Below are positions 6,824 to 15,331 of a DNA stretch of 34,985 bases, piece by piece. Origin of the DNA: JAJZJT01 sp049964655 (GTDB lineage Bacteria > Actinomycetota > Acidimicrobiia > Acidimicrobiales > RAAP-2). The first letter of the stretch is position 1; each line of letters opens with the position of its first letter. Location: the NCBI GenBank assembly GCA_049964655.1, contig JBMFXC010000019.1, forward strand, positions 1 through 34,985. The letters run 5' to 3'. Position numbers and translations under genes: made by a program. The notes beneath the pieces were generated by a model that saw nothing but the letters and a program-made list of their open reading frames with translations, ran no database searches and was not told where the DNA came from.

Positions 6824-8202
6824 CGCGTCAGGTCCTCGAGGAGCTCGTCGGGGAGCGACGTGAGGTCACCCGCCCCGAGGGTGCAGCAAAGATCGCCGGC
6901 CTCGAGGAGCTCGACCATCGTCCGGCGCAGCTCGGCGCGATCGTCGACGAAGACGACCGGCGTCCCGGGGGAGGCCTCCCGGACGGCCTCGGCGACCAGG
7001 CGGCCCGTGACGCCGGGGACAGGCTCCTCGCCGGCGCCGAACACGTCGGTCACGACGACGATGTCGGCCCGTTGGAAGGCCGGGCCGAAGGCGCGCCACA
7101 ACGCCGCCGTCCGGCTGTAGCGATGGGGTTGGAACACCGCCACGACCCGCCGCCAGCCCCCTGACGCGGCAGCGTCGAGCGCGGCGGCGACTTCGGTGGG
7201 CAGGTGCGCGTAGTCGTCCACGAACGTCACCCCATGTGCCTCCCCGCGGAACTCGAAGCGCCGCGCCACCCCGGCGAAGCGGGCGAGCGCACGCGCTGCC
7301 TCGGCGACCGGTACCCCGACGGCCGCGGCAGCAGCCACCGCGACGGCTGCATTGCGGGCGTTGTGGAGCCCGGGCACCGCCAGGCGGACCGGGACGGCGG
7401 CCGGGGCGAAGGGGCCGGAGAGCTCGAAGGAGATGGAGCTGCGCCCTGGGCGGACCTGGGAGACGACGTAGTCGCACCCCGGAGCGGTCCCCACCAGCAC
7501 GGCACCGGCAGCCCGGCCGAGCTCGGCGGCCACCGGGTCGTCGCCGCCCACCACCGTTGCCGCCGCTCTGGCGAGGAACGAACCGAACGCCTGGCGCAGT
7601 GCGTCGAACGAGCCGTAGTGGTCGAGGTGGTCGGCTTCGACGTTCGTCACCACGGCGATCTCCGGAGCGAGGGCGAGGAACGTCCCGTCGCTCTCGTCCG
7701 CCTCGACCACCAACCACTCGCCGGTGTCCCACACCGCGTTGGTGCCGATCTCGTTGACGTCGCCACCGATGAGGAACGAGGGTCGTAGTCCCGCCTCGAC
7801 CAGCGCCAGCGCCACCATCGACGCGGTGGTCGTCTTGCCGTGCGTGCCCGACACGGCCAGGCACCGACGCAACGAGGCGATGGCGGCGAGCATCTCCGAC
7901 CGGTGCAGCACGGGCACCCCTGCCCGACGCGCCCCGGCGACTTCCGGGTTGGTGGAGGGCACGGCCGTCGACACGGTCACGACGTCGCAGTCGGCGACGT
8001 GGGCGGCGTCGTGGCCCACCGCCACCTCGATGCCCAGCCGCCGAAGCCGGTCGAGGACCGGCGTGTCCTTCACGTCGCTCCCGGTCACCTGGTGCCCCAT
8101 GGCAGCGAGCACGGCGGCGATGGCGCTCATGCCTGCCCCTCCGACGCCCACCACGTGGACCCGCACCGGCCCGGCGTCGAGCCGCAGCGTCGAACGGTTC
8201 AC
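6820..8202 (-). CDS. murC: UDP-N-acetylmuramate-L-alanine ligase MurC
   Basis: A 460-residue ATP-dependent ligase that adds L-Ala to UDP-MurNAc, the first stem-peptide step. The N-terminal Rossmann domain starts VRVHVVGVGGAGMSAIA. The ATP-binding P-loop is SGTHGKTTT (118-126), followed by EADESDGTF and NVEADHLDHYG. The C-terminal domain includes DDYAHLPTEVAAAL and FQPHRYSRT, which are MurC signatures. The start is GTG at 8202, overlapping the murG stop as GTGA. It is one of only two Mur ligases in this cluster (with MurE); murD and murF are absent from it. Confidence 0.97.
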   Translation of the reverse strand: MNRSTLRLDAGPVRVHVVGVGGAGMSAIAAVLAAMGHQVTGSDVKDTPVLDRLRRLGIEVAVGHDAAHVADCDVVTVSTAVPSTNPEVAGARRAGVPVLHRSEMLAAIASLRRCLAVSGTHGKTTTASMVALALVEAGLRPSFLIGGDVNEIGTNAVWDTGEWLVVEADESDGTFLALAPEIAVVTNVEADHLDHYGSFDALRQAFGSFLARAAATVVGGDDPVAAELGRAAGAVLVGTAPGCDYVVSQVRPGRSSISFELSGPFAPAAVPVRLAVPGLHNARNAAVAVAAAAAVGVPVAEAARALARFAGVARRFEFRGEAHGVTFVDDYAHLPTEVAAALDAAASGGWRRVVAVFQPHRYSRTAALWRAFGPAFQRADIVVVTDVFGAGEEPVPGVTGRLVAEAVREASPGTPVVFVDDRAELRRTMVELLEAGDLCCTLGAGDLTSLPDELLEDLTR

Positions 8203-9338
8203 GACACCTCCCTGGTCCACCAGCGTCGACGTGCACACGTCTCGATCACCTCGGCCCCGGCGCCAGCGGCATCCACCGGTGCGAGCGCCCGAGCGGCGTC
8301 CGCCATGGCGGCCAGTCGCTCGGGCCTGTCGAGCAGGCCGTCGACCAGCCCCGTCAGGCGCTCCGGGGTGCACTCGGCGTCGGTCACCACCGTCGCGGCA
8401 CCGCCGCGCTCGAGCACCCGGGCGTTCGCGCTCTGGTGGTCACCGGGCGCGCCGGGGAGGGGAACCAGGACGGCCGGCACCCCGGCAGCCGCCAGTTCGG
8501 CGACCGTCATCGCCCCAGCCCGACAGATCACGAGGTCGGCAGCGGCGTACACCAACGCCATCCGCTCCTCGTAGGAAACCCGGACGATCGGGCCGGGACC
8601 CGTGCACCCGATACCGGCGTCCCAGTCGCGGCGTCCGACGACGTGGTAGACGGAGCGGTCCTCACGGCCGTCCCAACGCGCCGCCATGCCGGCGACCGCC
8701 TCGTTCACCCGCCTCGCCCCGAGCGAACCTCCGAAGGCCACCACGGTCGGACGGTCCTCGGGAAGACCGAGCTGTCGGCGGGCAGCTCGGCGCCCATCGG
8801 CGTCGCGGGCCACGGCGGTGATCTCGGGGCGTACCGGGGTCCCCGTCGCCACTGCCCGCGGCAGGCCGGTCCCCGGCCACCCGACCAGGCACGCAGCAGC
8901 AAAGCGGCCGAAGAGCCGGTTGGCCGCACCGGGGACGGCGTCGACGTTGACGACGACGAGCGGCGTACCGGTGGCCAGCGCGGCGAACGCCGGGCCGACA
9001 CTGGCGTAGCCGCCCACGGCCACGACCACCGACGGCCGAGCCGAGCGCACGAGACCGAGGGAGCGGACCACGCCGAGGCCGATACCGGCCACAGCACCGA
9101 GGTTCCTGACGAGCGCCCTCGGCGCCAGCGACCGAGCGACACCCCGGCCGGGCAGGACGTCGACGGGAAAGCCACGGCCCTCCATGACGACCCGGTCCGA
9201 GCCACGGGCCGACCCGACGAGCAGTACCTCGTCACGGGCGTGACCCCGCTCGACCAGGGCCTCGGCCAACGCCAGTGCCGGCTGCACGTGCCCGGCCGTG
9301 CCGCCGCCGGCGATCACGGCGAACCGTCGGGCGGTCAC
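8199..9338 (-). CDS. murG: Lipid II synthase MurG
   Basis: A 379-residue GT28 glycosyltransferase that transfers GlcNAc from UDP-GlcNAc to lipid I on the cytoplasmic face of the membrane, making lipid II. The N-terminal domain has the glycine-rich GGGTAGHVQPALALAEAL (residues 11-28) and VGGYASVGPAF. The C-terminal donor-binding domain has VVAFGGSLGARRVN, CRAGAMTVAELAAAGVPAVLVPLP and GDHQSANARVL. GTG at 9338 overlaps the ftsW stop as GTGA. That overlap places its start immediately after the repetitive tail of ftsW. Confidence 0.96.
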   Translation of the reverse strand: MTARRFAVIAGGGTAGHVQPALALAEALVERGHARDEVLLVGSARGSDRVVMEGRGFPVDVLPGRGVARSLAPRALVRNLGAVAGIGLGVVRSLGLVRSARPSVVVAVGGYASVGPAFAALATGTPLVVVNVDAVPGAANRLFGRFAAACLVGWPGTGLPRAVATGTPVRPEITAVARDADGRRAARRQLGLPEDRPTVVAFGGSLGARRVNEAVAGMAARWDGREDRSVYHVVGRRDWDAGIGCTGPGPIVRVSYEERMALVYAAADLVICRAGAMTVAELAAAGVPAVLVPLPGAPGDHQSANARVLERGGAATVVTDAECTPERLTGLVDGLLDRPERLAAMADAARALAPVDAAGAGAEVIETCARRRWWTREVS

Positions 9339-10804
9339 GCCTGGACCGGTCGTCGGCGCTCCGGCACGGACCGGCGGGCACCGGCGGCACCGGCGGGACG
9401 AGGGCGGGCCCCGGCACGGGCAGGTGCGGGGCGGGCACCGGCGGGACGAGGGCGGGCCCCGGCGCGACGAGGGTGCGCACCGGCGGCACCGGCAGGACGA
9501 GTGCGGGCCCCGGCACGGGCAGGTGCGGGGCGGGCACCGACGACGCCGAGGTGACCGCCGGCACGGCGCGCACCCGCACTCCGGGACGCCGACGCGGCGC
9601 GGCGCGCCGGCTGGTCGGACCGAGCCACGTTGAGCAGGATGCCGCTCCCTGCCAGCACGATGACCAGCGAAGAGCCCCCGAAGGAGATGAAGGGAAGCGG
9701 GATGCCGGTCACGGGAAGCAGGCCGATGACCGCACCCACGTTGATGATCGCCTGGCTCATGATCCAGATCACGATCCCGGCGGCCAAGAGCCCTCCGAAC
9801 CGGTCGGGGGCGCCCGCAGCGATGCGGAGACCGGTCCAGGCGAAGCCGAGGAAGAGGGCGAGGAGGAGCACGGCACCGACCAAGCCCAGCTCCTCGCCCA
9901 CCACCGAGAAGATGAAATCGGTGTGGGCGTTGGGCAGGAGTCCCCACTTCTGGCGACCACCGCCCAGTCCGAGCCCGAACAGGTGCCCGGACCCCAGTCC
10001 GATGAGCGACTGCCAGACCTGGTAGCCGGAACCCGAGCGGGTGGCGCTGGGATTGAGGAACGACAGGATCCGGTCACGCCGGTACGGGTCGACGATGGCG
10101 AGGACGATCGCAGCGAGCACGAGGCCGGCGGCCAGACGCCACAGCGACTTCATCCGGACACCACCGAGGAAGAGGAGCCCGAAGGCGATGCAGCACAACA
10201 CCATGGCCGTCCCCATGTCCGGCTGCTTGAGGACCAGGACGGCCGAGATGCCGAGCACGATGGCCACCGGCGCCACGACCGCCCGCGGGCTGAAGACCCA
10301 CTCGGCCCGCCGCGTGAGCAAGTCGGCGACGAAGACGACGAGTGCGAGCTTCATGAGCTCGGAGGGCTGGAGCCGGAGCTGACCGAAGCCGATCCACCGG
10401 GACGATCCACCCGAGGTGACGCCGAGATGGGGCAGGAGCACGGCGACCAGCAACGCCATGGTGCCGACCAGCAACGGCACCCTCACTCGGCGCCAGACGT
10501 GGTAGTCGACCCGGGAGGTGACGGCGAGCGCGGCCACGCCGAGGACCAGCCAGACCACCTGCCTGAGAAGGATCGACCACGGCGAGCCGTAGAGGCTGGT
10601 CGAGATGACCGGCGACGCCGACCCCACCATCACCAGTCCGAAGACGCAGAGCACAGCGACCAGGGCGGCGAGCCGGGTGGGAAGGGGCAGCCCGCTGACA
10701 GTGACGCGCCGCGTCCGAGCGAGGCGTGGCATCTCTTCAGCTTCGCCCATGACGGTTCCCGAGTGGTGGAACCTCCGACGCGCTGCCGTTGCTGGCATGG
10801 TCAC
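9335..10804 (-). CDS. ftsW: SEDS peptidoglycan glycosyltransferase FtsW with a repetitive basic tail
   Basis: A 489-residue multi-pass SEDS protein that polymerises lipid II at the septum with FtsI. The core (about 40-395) has the usual string of transmembrane helices, the WIGFGQLRLQPSELMK motif, KQPDMGTA, and NAHTDFIFSVVGEELG, whose Asp (about 296) is the family catalytic residue. LPFISFGGSSL closes the fold. Residues 396-489 are an unusual tail of almost only Ala, Arg, Gly and Pro, made of a 33-residue repeat (starting at about 423 and 456). The mraY stop overlaps its GTG at 10804 as GTGA, with no murD between. The SEDS assignment is firm. FtsW rather than RodA follows from the position in the dcw cluster. 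Confidence 0.95.
   Translation of the reverse strand: MTMPATAARRRFHHSGTVMGEAEEMPRLARTRRVTVSGLPLPTRLAALVAVLCVFGLVMVGSASPVISTSLYGSPWSILLRQVVWLVLGVAALAVTSRVDYHVWRRVRVPLLVGTMALLVAVLLPHLGVTSGGSSRWIGFGQLRLQPSELMKLALVVFVADLLTRRAEWVFSPRAVVAPVAIVLGISAVLVLKQPDMGTAMVLCCIAFGLLFLGGVRMKSLWRLAAGLVLAAIVLAIVDPYRRDRILSFLNPSATRSGSGYQVWQSLIGLGSGHLFGLGLGGGRQKWGLLPNAHTDFIFSVVGEELGLVGAVLLLALFLGFAWTGLRIAAGAPDRFGGLLAAGIVIWIMSQAIINVGAVIGLLPVTGIPLPFISFGGSSLVIVLAGSGILLNVARSDQPARRAASASRSAGARRAGGHLGVVGARPAPARAGARTRPAGAAGAHPRRAGARPRPAGARPAPARAGARPRPAGAAGARRSVPERRRPVQA
9404..9539. repeat. In-frame 99-bp repeat in the ftsW 3' end
   Basis: A 37-bp block is perfectly repeated at 9404-9440 and 9503-9539, a period of 99 bp (33 codons), and shorter degenerate GC-rich units lie between. 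It encodes the Ala/Arg/Gly/Pro tail of FtsW. The period is an exact multiple of three, so copy changes would keep the reading frame. Confidence 0.9.
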
Positions 10805-11832
10805 AGCCTCCCCACGGACAGGAAGTCCGCATAGAACACCCCGAGTCCGAGCGCGGCAAAGAGGCCGGCGAGGATCCAGAAGCGGACGATGACGGTCGTC
10901 TCAGGCCATCCACGCAGCTCGAAGTGGTGGTGGAGCGGTGCCATGAGGAACACCCGCCGGTGGAAGAGGCGGAAGCTGATGACCTGGATGACGACCGAAA
11001 GGGTCACGATGACGAAGAGACCACCGATGACCACGAGCAACAGGTCGAGGTTCATGAGGAGGCAGAGCGCAGCGAGGCCCGACCCGATCGCCAGCGACCC
11101 TGTGTCTCCCATGAAGATCCTGGCCGGCGCGGCGTTCCACCACAGGAACCCGAGACAGGCACCGGCAAGCGCCACGGCAGCCAGTGCCATGTCGAGCGCG
11201 TCACCCACTCGGTAGATCGAGAAGTGGCGGAACTGCCAGTAGCCGATGATGGCAAGACAGGCGAAGCAGAACGTCGCGGACCCGGCGGCGAGCCCGTCGA
11301 GCCCGTCAGTCAGGTTGACGGCATTGGCCGTCCCGGCGATGACGAGCGTCGCCCACACCACCCACAATCCCACGTTCATGGTGACCCCGAAGGAGTCGTA
11401 CCGAGTGAACGACAGTGCCGTCGACGCATGCGCCCAGTAGACGGCGAGCAGTGCGAACAGCACGCCGAGCGCCACCTGGGCGCCGAACTTGGCCCGCTTG
11501 TTCAGCCCGAGGCTCCGGCGGTTGCGGACCTTCACCCAGTCGTCGACGAACCCGATGGACGCCGCACCGACCACGGCCAGCAGCACCAACCAGCCCGATC
11601 GGCTGAGCGCCACGCCGGGGACGGCGTGGGCAACGAGGAAGCCCAGGACGACGGCGGCGACGACGGTGATCCCGCCCATGGTGGGTGTCCCTGCCTTGGC
11701 CAGATGCACCTGCGGCCCGTCCTCGCGGATCTGCTGGCCGATCCCCCGACGAGTGAGGAGCCGGATGAGCACCGGCGTCGCCATTACGGCGATCCACAGG
11801 GCGACTCCGCCCGCCGTCATGAGCGCGATCAC
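10801..11832 (-). CDS. mraY: Phospho-MurNAc-pentapeptide translocase MraY
   Basis: A 343-residue polytopic membrane enzyme that moves phospho-MurNAc-pentapeptide from UDP onto undecaprenyl phosphate, forming lipid I. Signature motifs are GTPTMGG (48-54), the metal-binding DDWVK (97-101), NLTDGLDGLA (173-182), GDTGSLA (242-248) and the HHHFE loop (301-305). About ten hydrophobic segments are visible. GTG at 11832 overlaps the murE stop as GTGA; an internal ATG at 11820 is an alternative start. In most dcw clusters murF precedes mraY and murD follows it. Here murE and ftsW abut it directly. Confidence 0.97.
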   Translation of the reverse strand: MIALMTAGGVALWIAVMATPVLIRLLTRRGIGQQIREDGPQVHLAKAGTPTMGGITVVAAVVLGFLVAHAVPGVALSRSGWLVLLAVVGAASIGFVDDWVKVRNRRSLGLNKRAKFGAQVALGVLFALLAVYWAHASTALSFTRYDSFGVTMNVGLWVVWATLVIAGTANAVNLTDGLDGLAAGSATFCFACLAIIGYWQFRHFSIYRVGDALDMALAAVALAGACLGFLWWNAAPARIFMGDTGSLAIGSGLAALCLLMNLDLLLVVIGGLFVIVTLSVVIQVISFRLFHRRVFLMAPLHHHFELRGWPETTVIVRFWILAGLFAALGLGVFYADFLSVGRL

Positions 11833-13433
11833 GCCCGGGCTCCAGTCCCTCCGCCGTGCTCCTGGGCATGCACTTCCGCCCAGTGCTCGACAGCCCGACG
11901 AACCTCGACCCGGTCGTCGAAGGGCCGGACGACGTCTCCGACCACCTGGGTCGTCTCGTGGCCCTTGCCGGCCACCAGCACGACGTCACCCGGACAGGCA
12001 AGCCCGACCGCCACCTCGATGGCGCGGCCGCGATCAGGCTCGACCACGACGGGAGCGGCCCCTGGCGGCCGAACCGCCCGCCGAGCGCCCGAGACGATCG
12101 CCTCGATGATCGCCGCCGGGTCTTCGAAGCGGGGGTTGTCCGAGGTGACGACCACCGCGTCGGCCAGCCCCGCGGCGATCTCCCCCATCACCGGGCGCTT
12201 CGCCGCGTCGCGGTCACCTCCACAGCCAAAGACGCACACCACCCGGTGCTCGGCGGCCAACCGCCGGGCGCTGTCGAGCGCGGTGGACAGCCCGTCAGGC
12301 GTGTGCGCGTAGTCGACCACCACGGTCACCGGATGACGCGCCACGACGTCCATGCGACCGGGAACGGGACCGGCGGCGCCCAGTCCGGCCACGATGGTGT
12401 CGTCGTCGACACCGAGCCGTCGTGCCGCCTCGGCCGCCAGCAGGCTGTTGGTCACGTTCACGTCGCCGGTCAACGTCGTGGACACCCGTCGACCCTCCCA
12501 CGTGAACACCGTCCGACCGACCCCGAGCTCGACGTCGCTGGCGTCGGAGGTCCGGACCTCGGTGACCGTCCGCCCAGCCAGGCGCCCGGCGAGCTGTCTG
12601 CCCCAGACGTCGTCCACGCACACCACGGCCGCGTCCGCTCGTCCCTGCTCGAAGAGCCGCGACTTGGCGGCGAAGTACTCCTCCATGGAGCCGTGGTGGT
12701 CGAGGTGGTCATGGCTGAGGTTGGTGAAGACCGCGACGTCGAAGACGATGCCGTCCACTCGGTGCTGGCTCAGCGCGTGCGACGACACTTCCATCGCCAC
12801 GGCGGTAAGCCCGTCGTCGACGAAACCGGCGAGCCGGGCATAGAGCTCGGGCGCCTCCGGCGTGGTGCGCGTTCCCGTCAGGGTCCCGATGGTCCCCGCC
12901 GGACGCCCGGCCTGCTCAAGGATGGACCGTAGCAGGTGGACCACAGTCGTCTTGCCGTTGGTCCCCGTCACCCCGACGACCGCCAGGCGCCGGTCGGGGT
13001 GGCCGTAGAACTCGGCGGCGGCCTTCGCCATCGCCGGCCTCGCTCCCCCTGGCACGGTTCGGACCTGGGGCAGGTCGACGTCGACGAAGCGCTCGACGAG
13101 CAGGCACGACGCACCGGCTGCAGCGGCCGCGGCAGCGAATTGATGGCCGTCGTGGACGGCACCGGGGAGGCAACAGAAGAGCGAACCGGGACCGACCACC
13201 CGGCTGTCGTGCTCGACGGCCTCGACCGCGACGTCCCACGCCGCCCCGCGCACCTCGGCAACGGCGACGCCGCTCAGCAGCCGTCGGAGCGGGACGGGGT
13301 CTCGGTGTCGACGGGGTTCCACGGTGCGCTCACAACTGCCTGCAGCGACTGCCCACGGCGGTCGCAGGCGACGGTGCCGCCTCCGGCGGACTTCGATGTC
13401 GTGCCGCTCCGACGGGGCGCCGAAACCACTCAC
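11829..13433 (-). CDS. murE: UDP-MurNAc-tripeptide synthetase MurE, meso-diaminopimelate type
   Basis: A Mur ligase that adds the third stem residue to UDP-MurNAc-L-Ala-D-Glu. The P-loop is GVTGTNGKTT (154-163), followed by MEVSSHAL, TNLSHDHLDHHGSMEEYFAAK (the carbamylated-Lys region), DYAHTPDGL, and FGCGGDRDAAKRPVMGEIA. TSDNPRFEDP (DNPR at 432-435) is the motif that distinguishes meso-diaminopimelate from L-Lys enzymes, and a dap gene set lies elsewhere in the window. The start is uncertain: GTG at 13433 overlaps the ftsI stop as GTGA, has AGGGAG just upstream and gives 534 residues, but its first 37 are Arg-rich and family-unlike. GTG at 13322 gives 497 residues, nearer the usual size. The gene overlaps mraY, with no murF between. 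Confidence 0.95.
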   Translation of the reverse strand: MSGFGAPSERHDIEVRRRRHRRLRPPWAVAAGSCERTVEPRRHRDPVPLRRLLSGVAVAEVRGAAWDVAVEAVEHDSRVVGPGSLFCCLPGAVHDGHQFAAAAAAAGASCLLVERFVDVDLPQVRTVPGGARPAMAKAAAEFYGHPDRRLAVVGVTGTNGKTTVVHLLRSILEQAGRPAGTIGTLTGTRTTPEAPELYARLAGFVDDGLTAVAMEVSSHALSQHRVDGIVFDVAVFTNLSHDHLDHHGSMEEYFAAKSRLFEQGRADAAVVCVDDVWGRQLAGRLAGRTVTEVRTSDASDVELGVGRTVFTWEGRRVSTTLTGDVNVTNSLLAAEAARRLGVDDDTIVAGLGAAGPVPGRMDVVARHPVTVVVDYAHTPDGLSTALDSARRLAAEHRVVCVFGCGGDRDAAKRPVMGEIAAGLADAVVVTSDNPRFEDPAAIIEAIVSGARRAVRPPGAAPVVVEPDRGRAIEVAVGLACPGDVVLVAGKGHETTQVVGDVVRPFDDRVEVRRAVEHWAEVHAQEHGGGTGARA

Positions 13434-15331
13434 GCTCCCTCGGTCTTGACCTGAGGCGGCACGGAGATCGTACCCCTGGGACCGAAGGCCCCGTTCGACG
13501 TGCCCGACGTGGGCATGGTGTCGGTCGGGATCCCGTAGTGGTGCAGCGCGTAGCCCATGATGGTGGCGAAGACCGGCGCCGCCACGGCACCGCCGTAGGG
13601 TGGTGTGGGCTCCTTCAACACCACGACGCAGGTCAGCACCGGGCGTCGTGCGGGGGCGAACCCGGCGAAGGTCCCGTAGAAGGCGCCGGGGATGTACCCG
13701 AGCCGGTGGGCGTAGGGGATGTTGGCCGTACCGGTCTTCCCCGCCACCGTGTACCCGTCGATCTTCGCCTCGACACCGGTCCCGCCCTTGACGACCCCTT
13801 CGAGCATCTTGACCAGCTCGGCATCGGCGGTGGGGGCGATCACCCGGTGGGCGGGGGCCACCGGGACCCGGGTGACCGCACCCGACGGGCTCACCGTTCC
13901 CCGCACCAGGCGGGGCGGGACCATCACCCCCCCGTTGGCGATGGCGTTGAAGGCGTCGGCGAGCTGTTGGGCGGAGACGGCGTCGACCTGCCCGATGGGG
14001 AGCGACCCAATCGTGGAGCCGGTCCACTGTGCCGGGCCGACCACCAGCCCGGGCGACGATCCCGGGAAGTGGAGGCCCGTCGGCTTGCCGAAGCCGAGGT
14101 TGCCCACTTGACCGAGCAATCGGCTCTCCCCGAGGCGCTGGGCGATCTCCGAGGTCCCGATGTTCGAGGACTGGGCGATGATCTGGCTCGCCGTCATGGT
14201 GATCGTGCCGTGAGGTTCCGCGTCGTGGATGATGTAGCCACCGAGCAGCAGGTGGGGTGGCACGACGAACGGCTCCTCAGGGGTGATCACGCCGTCTTGG
14301 AGGGCCGCCGAAAAGGTGACGATCTTGAACACCGAGCCCGGTTCGTAGACCTGGGTGACCGCCGTGTTCGACGGCGCCTCCTCCACCCCCGCCGGCAACG
14401 TGTCGACTGGCGCGACATAGGCGTACCCCGAGGTGCCTGGGCCGCTCAACGTGCCGGTCGTCGTCACCTGTGGGAGCGGCGGCACGGCAGTCGACGGCGT
14501 GGTGGTGCTCGACGCCGGCGGAGCGCTCGAACGCGAACCGGGCGTCGCCTGCAGGTTGGCCATGGCGAGGATGTCGCCCGTCTTCACGTCCATCACGACG
14601 GCCGTCCCGCCGGCGGCGTGCGAGGCCACGATCTCTGCCCCGAGCGCCTGCTCGGCCACGTACTGCAACGACTCGTCGATGGTGAGCTCGAGCCCCGTTC
14701 CCTGCACGGGAGCGCTGCCATGGCTCCCACCGCCGGAGAGGACGACCCCACCCGGCGCCTCGAGGAGGTTCGTCGAGCCGGGCTTTCCGGCAAGCAGCGA
14801 CTGGTACTCGTACTGGAGACCGGAGAGCCCTTGGCCATCCGCGCCTACCGTCCCGATGACGGGCAGGGCCAGCTGACCGGCGGGACTGACCTCTTGGGGC
14901 TCGTCGACCAGGTTGATGCCAGGCAGGGCGAGTGCGCTCACTTTCTTCGCCACCGACGACGGGACCCGGTGGTCGAGATAGACGAACCCGGCGTGCTCGG
15001 TGACTGCCGCCCGCAGCTGTGCTTGGGGCAGGCCCAGCACCGGAGCCAGGGCCTTCGCCACGGCGGCCGGGTCCTTGATGAGGTACGGGTCGGCCACCAC
15101 GGTCTGGCGCTCGATCGACTCGGCCAGCACCTCGCCGTTGCGGTCGTAGATCCCGCCCCGCAGCGGAGGGACAGAGATCGTCTGGGTCAGTTCGGCTCGG
15201 GACAGGGCGGCGTAGTGGTGGTGGCCGACCACCTGCACGTAGACGAGGCGGACAGCGATGACACAGAAGACGGTGGTGATCAGGACGCGTAGGGCACGGG
15301 AGCGCCGTTGCAGCGCAGCGGACGGGCTCAC
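13430..15331 (-). CDS. ftsI: Septal peptidoglycan transpeptidase FtsI (PBP3, class B PBP)
   Basis: A 633-residue class B penicillin-binding protein that cross-links septal peptidoglycan as FtsW's partner. It has one transmembrane helix at about 14-34, the PBP dimerisation/pedestal domain (PPLRGGIYDRNGEVLA, 55-70), and a transpeptidase domain. Catalytic motifs are SVFK (Ser333), SSN (388-390) and KTG (532-534, AGKTGTA). A low-complexity Ser/Thr/Pro/Gly-rich stretch of about 45 residues (about 263-308) is inserted between DILAMANL and the EPGSVFK active-site segment, where relatives usually have a short loop. GTG at 15331 overlaps the ftsL-like stop as GTGA. No C-terminal PASTA domains are present. 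Confidence 0.96.
   Translation of the reverse strand: MSPSAALQRRSRALRVLITTVFCVIAVRLVYVQVVGHHHYAALSRAELTQTISVPPLRGGIYDRNGEVLAESIERQTVVADPYLIKDPAAVAKALAPVLGLPQAQLRAAVTEHAGFVYLDHRVPSSVAKKVSALALPGINLVDEPQEVSPAGQLALPVIGTVGADGQGLSGLQYEYQSLLAGKPGSTNLLEAPGGVVLSGGGSHGSAPVQGTGLELTIDESLQYVAEQALGAEIVASHAAGGTAVVMDVKTGDILAMANLQATPGSRSSAPPASSTTTPSTAVPPLPQVTTTGTLSGPGTSGYAYVAPVDTLPAGVEEAPSNTAVTQVYEPGSVFKIVTFSAALQDGVITPEEPFVVPPHLLLGGYIIHDAEPHGTITMTASQIIAQSSNIGTSEIAQRLGESRLLGQVGNLGFGKPTGLHFPGSSPGLVVGPAQWTGSTIGSLPIGQVDAVSAQQLADAFNAIANGGVMVPPRLVRGTVSPSGAVTRVPVAPAHRVIAPTADAELVKMLEGVVKGGTGVEAKIDGYTVAGKTGTANIPYAHRLGYIPGAFYGTFAGFAPARRPVLTCVVVLKEPTPPYGGAVAAPVFATIMGYALHHYGIPTDTMPTSGTSNGAFGPRGTISVPPQVKTEGA

Noticed and set aside
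9404..9539. Possible CRISPR-like repeats
   Set aside because: There are only two perfect copies, 99 bp apart, in frame within ftsW. The spacing sequence is itself degenerate repeat and there are no cas genes.
10789..12312. Long plus-strand open frame antisense to mraY and murE
   Set aside because: Rich in Glu, His, Asp, Arg and Gln, as expected from reading GC-rich membrane-protein codons backwards. No ribosome site and no domain.
13538..15292. 584-codon plus-strand open frame antisense to ftsI
   Set aside because: Lies over a gene with intact catalytic motifs on the other strand. Composition is typical of antisense frames in high-GC DNA.
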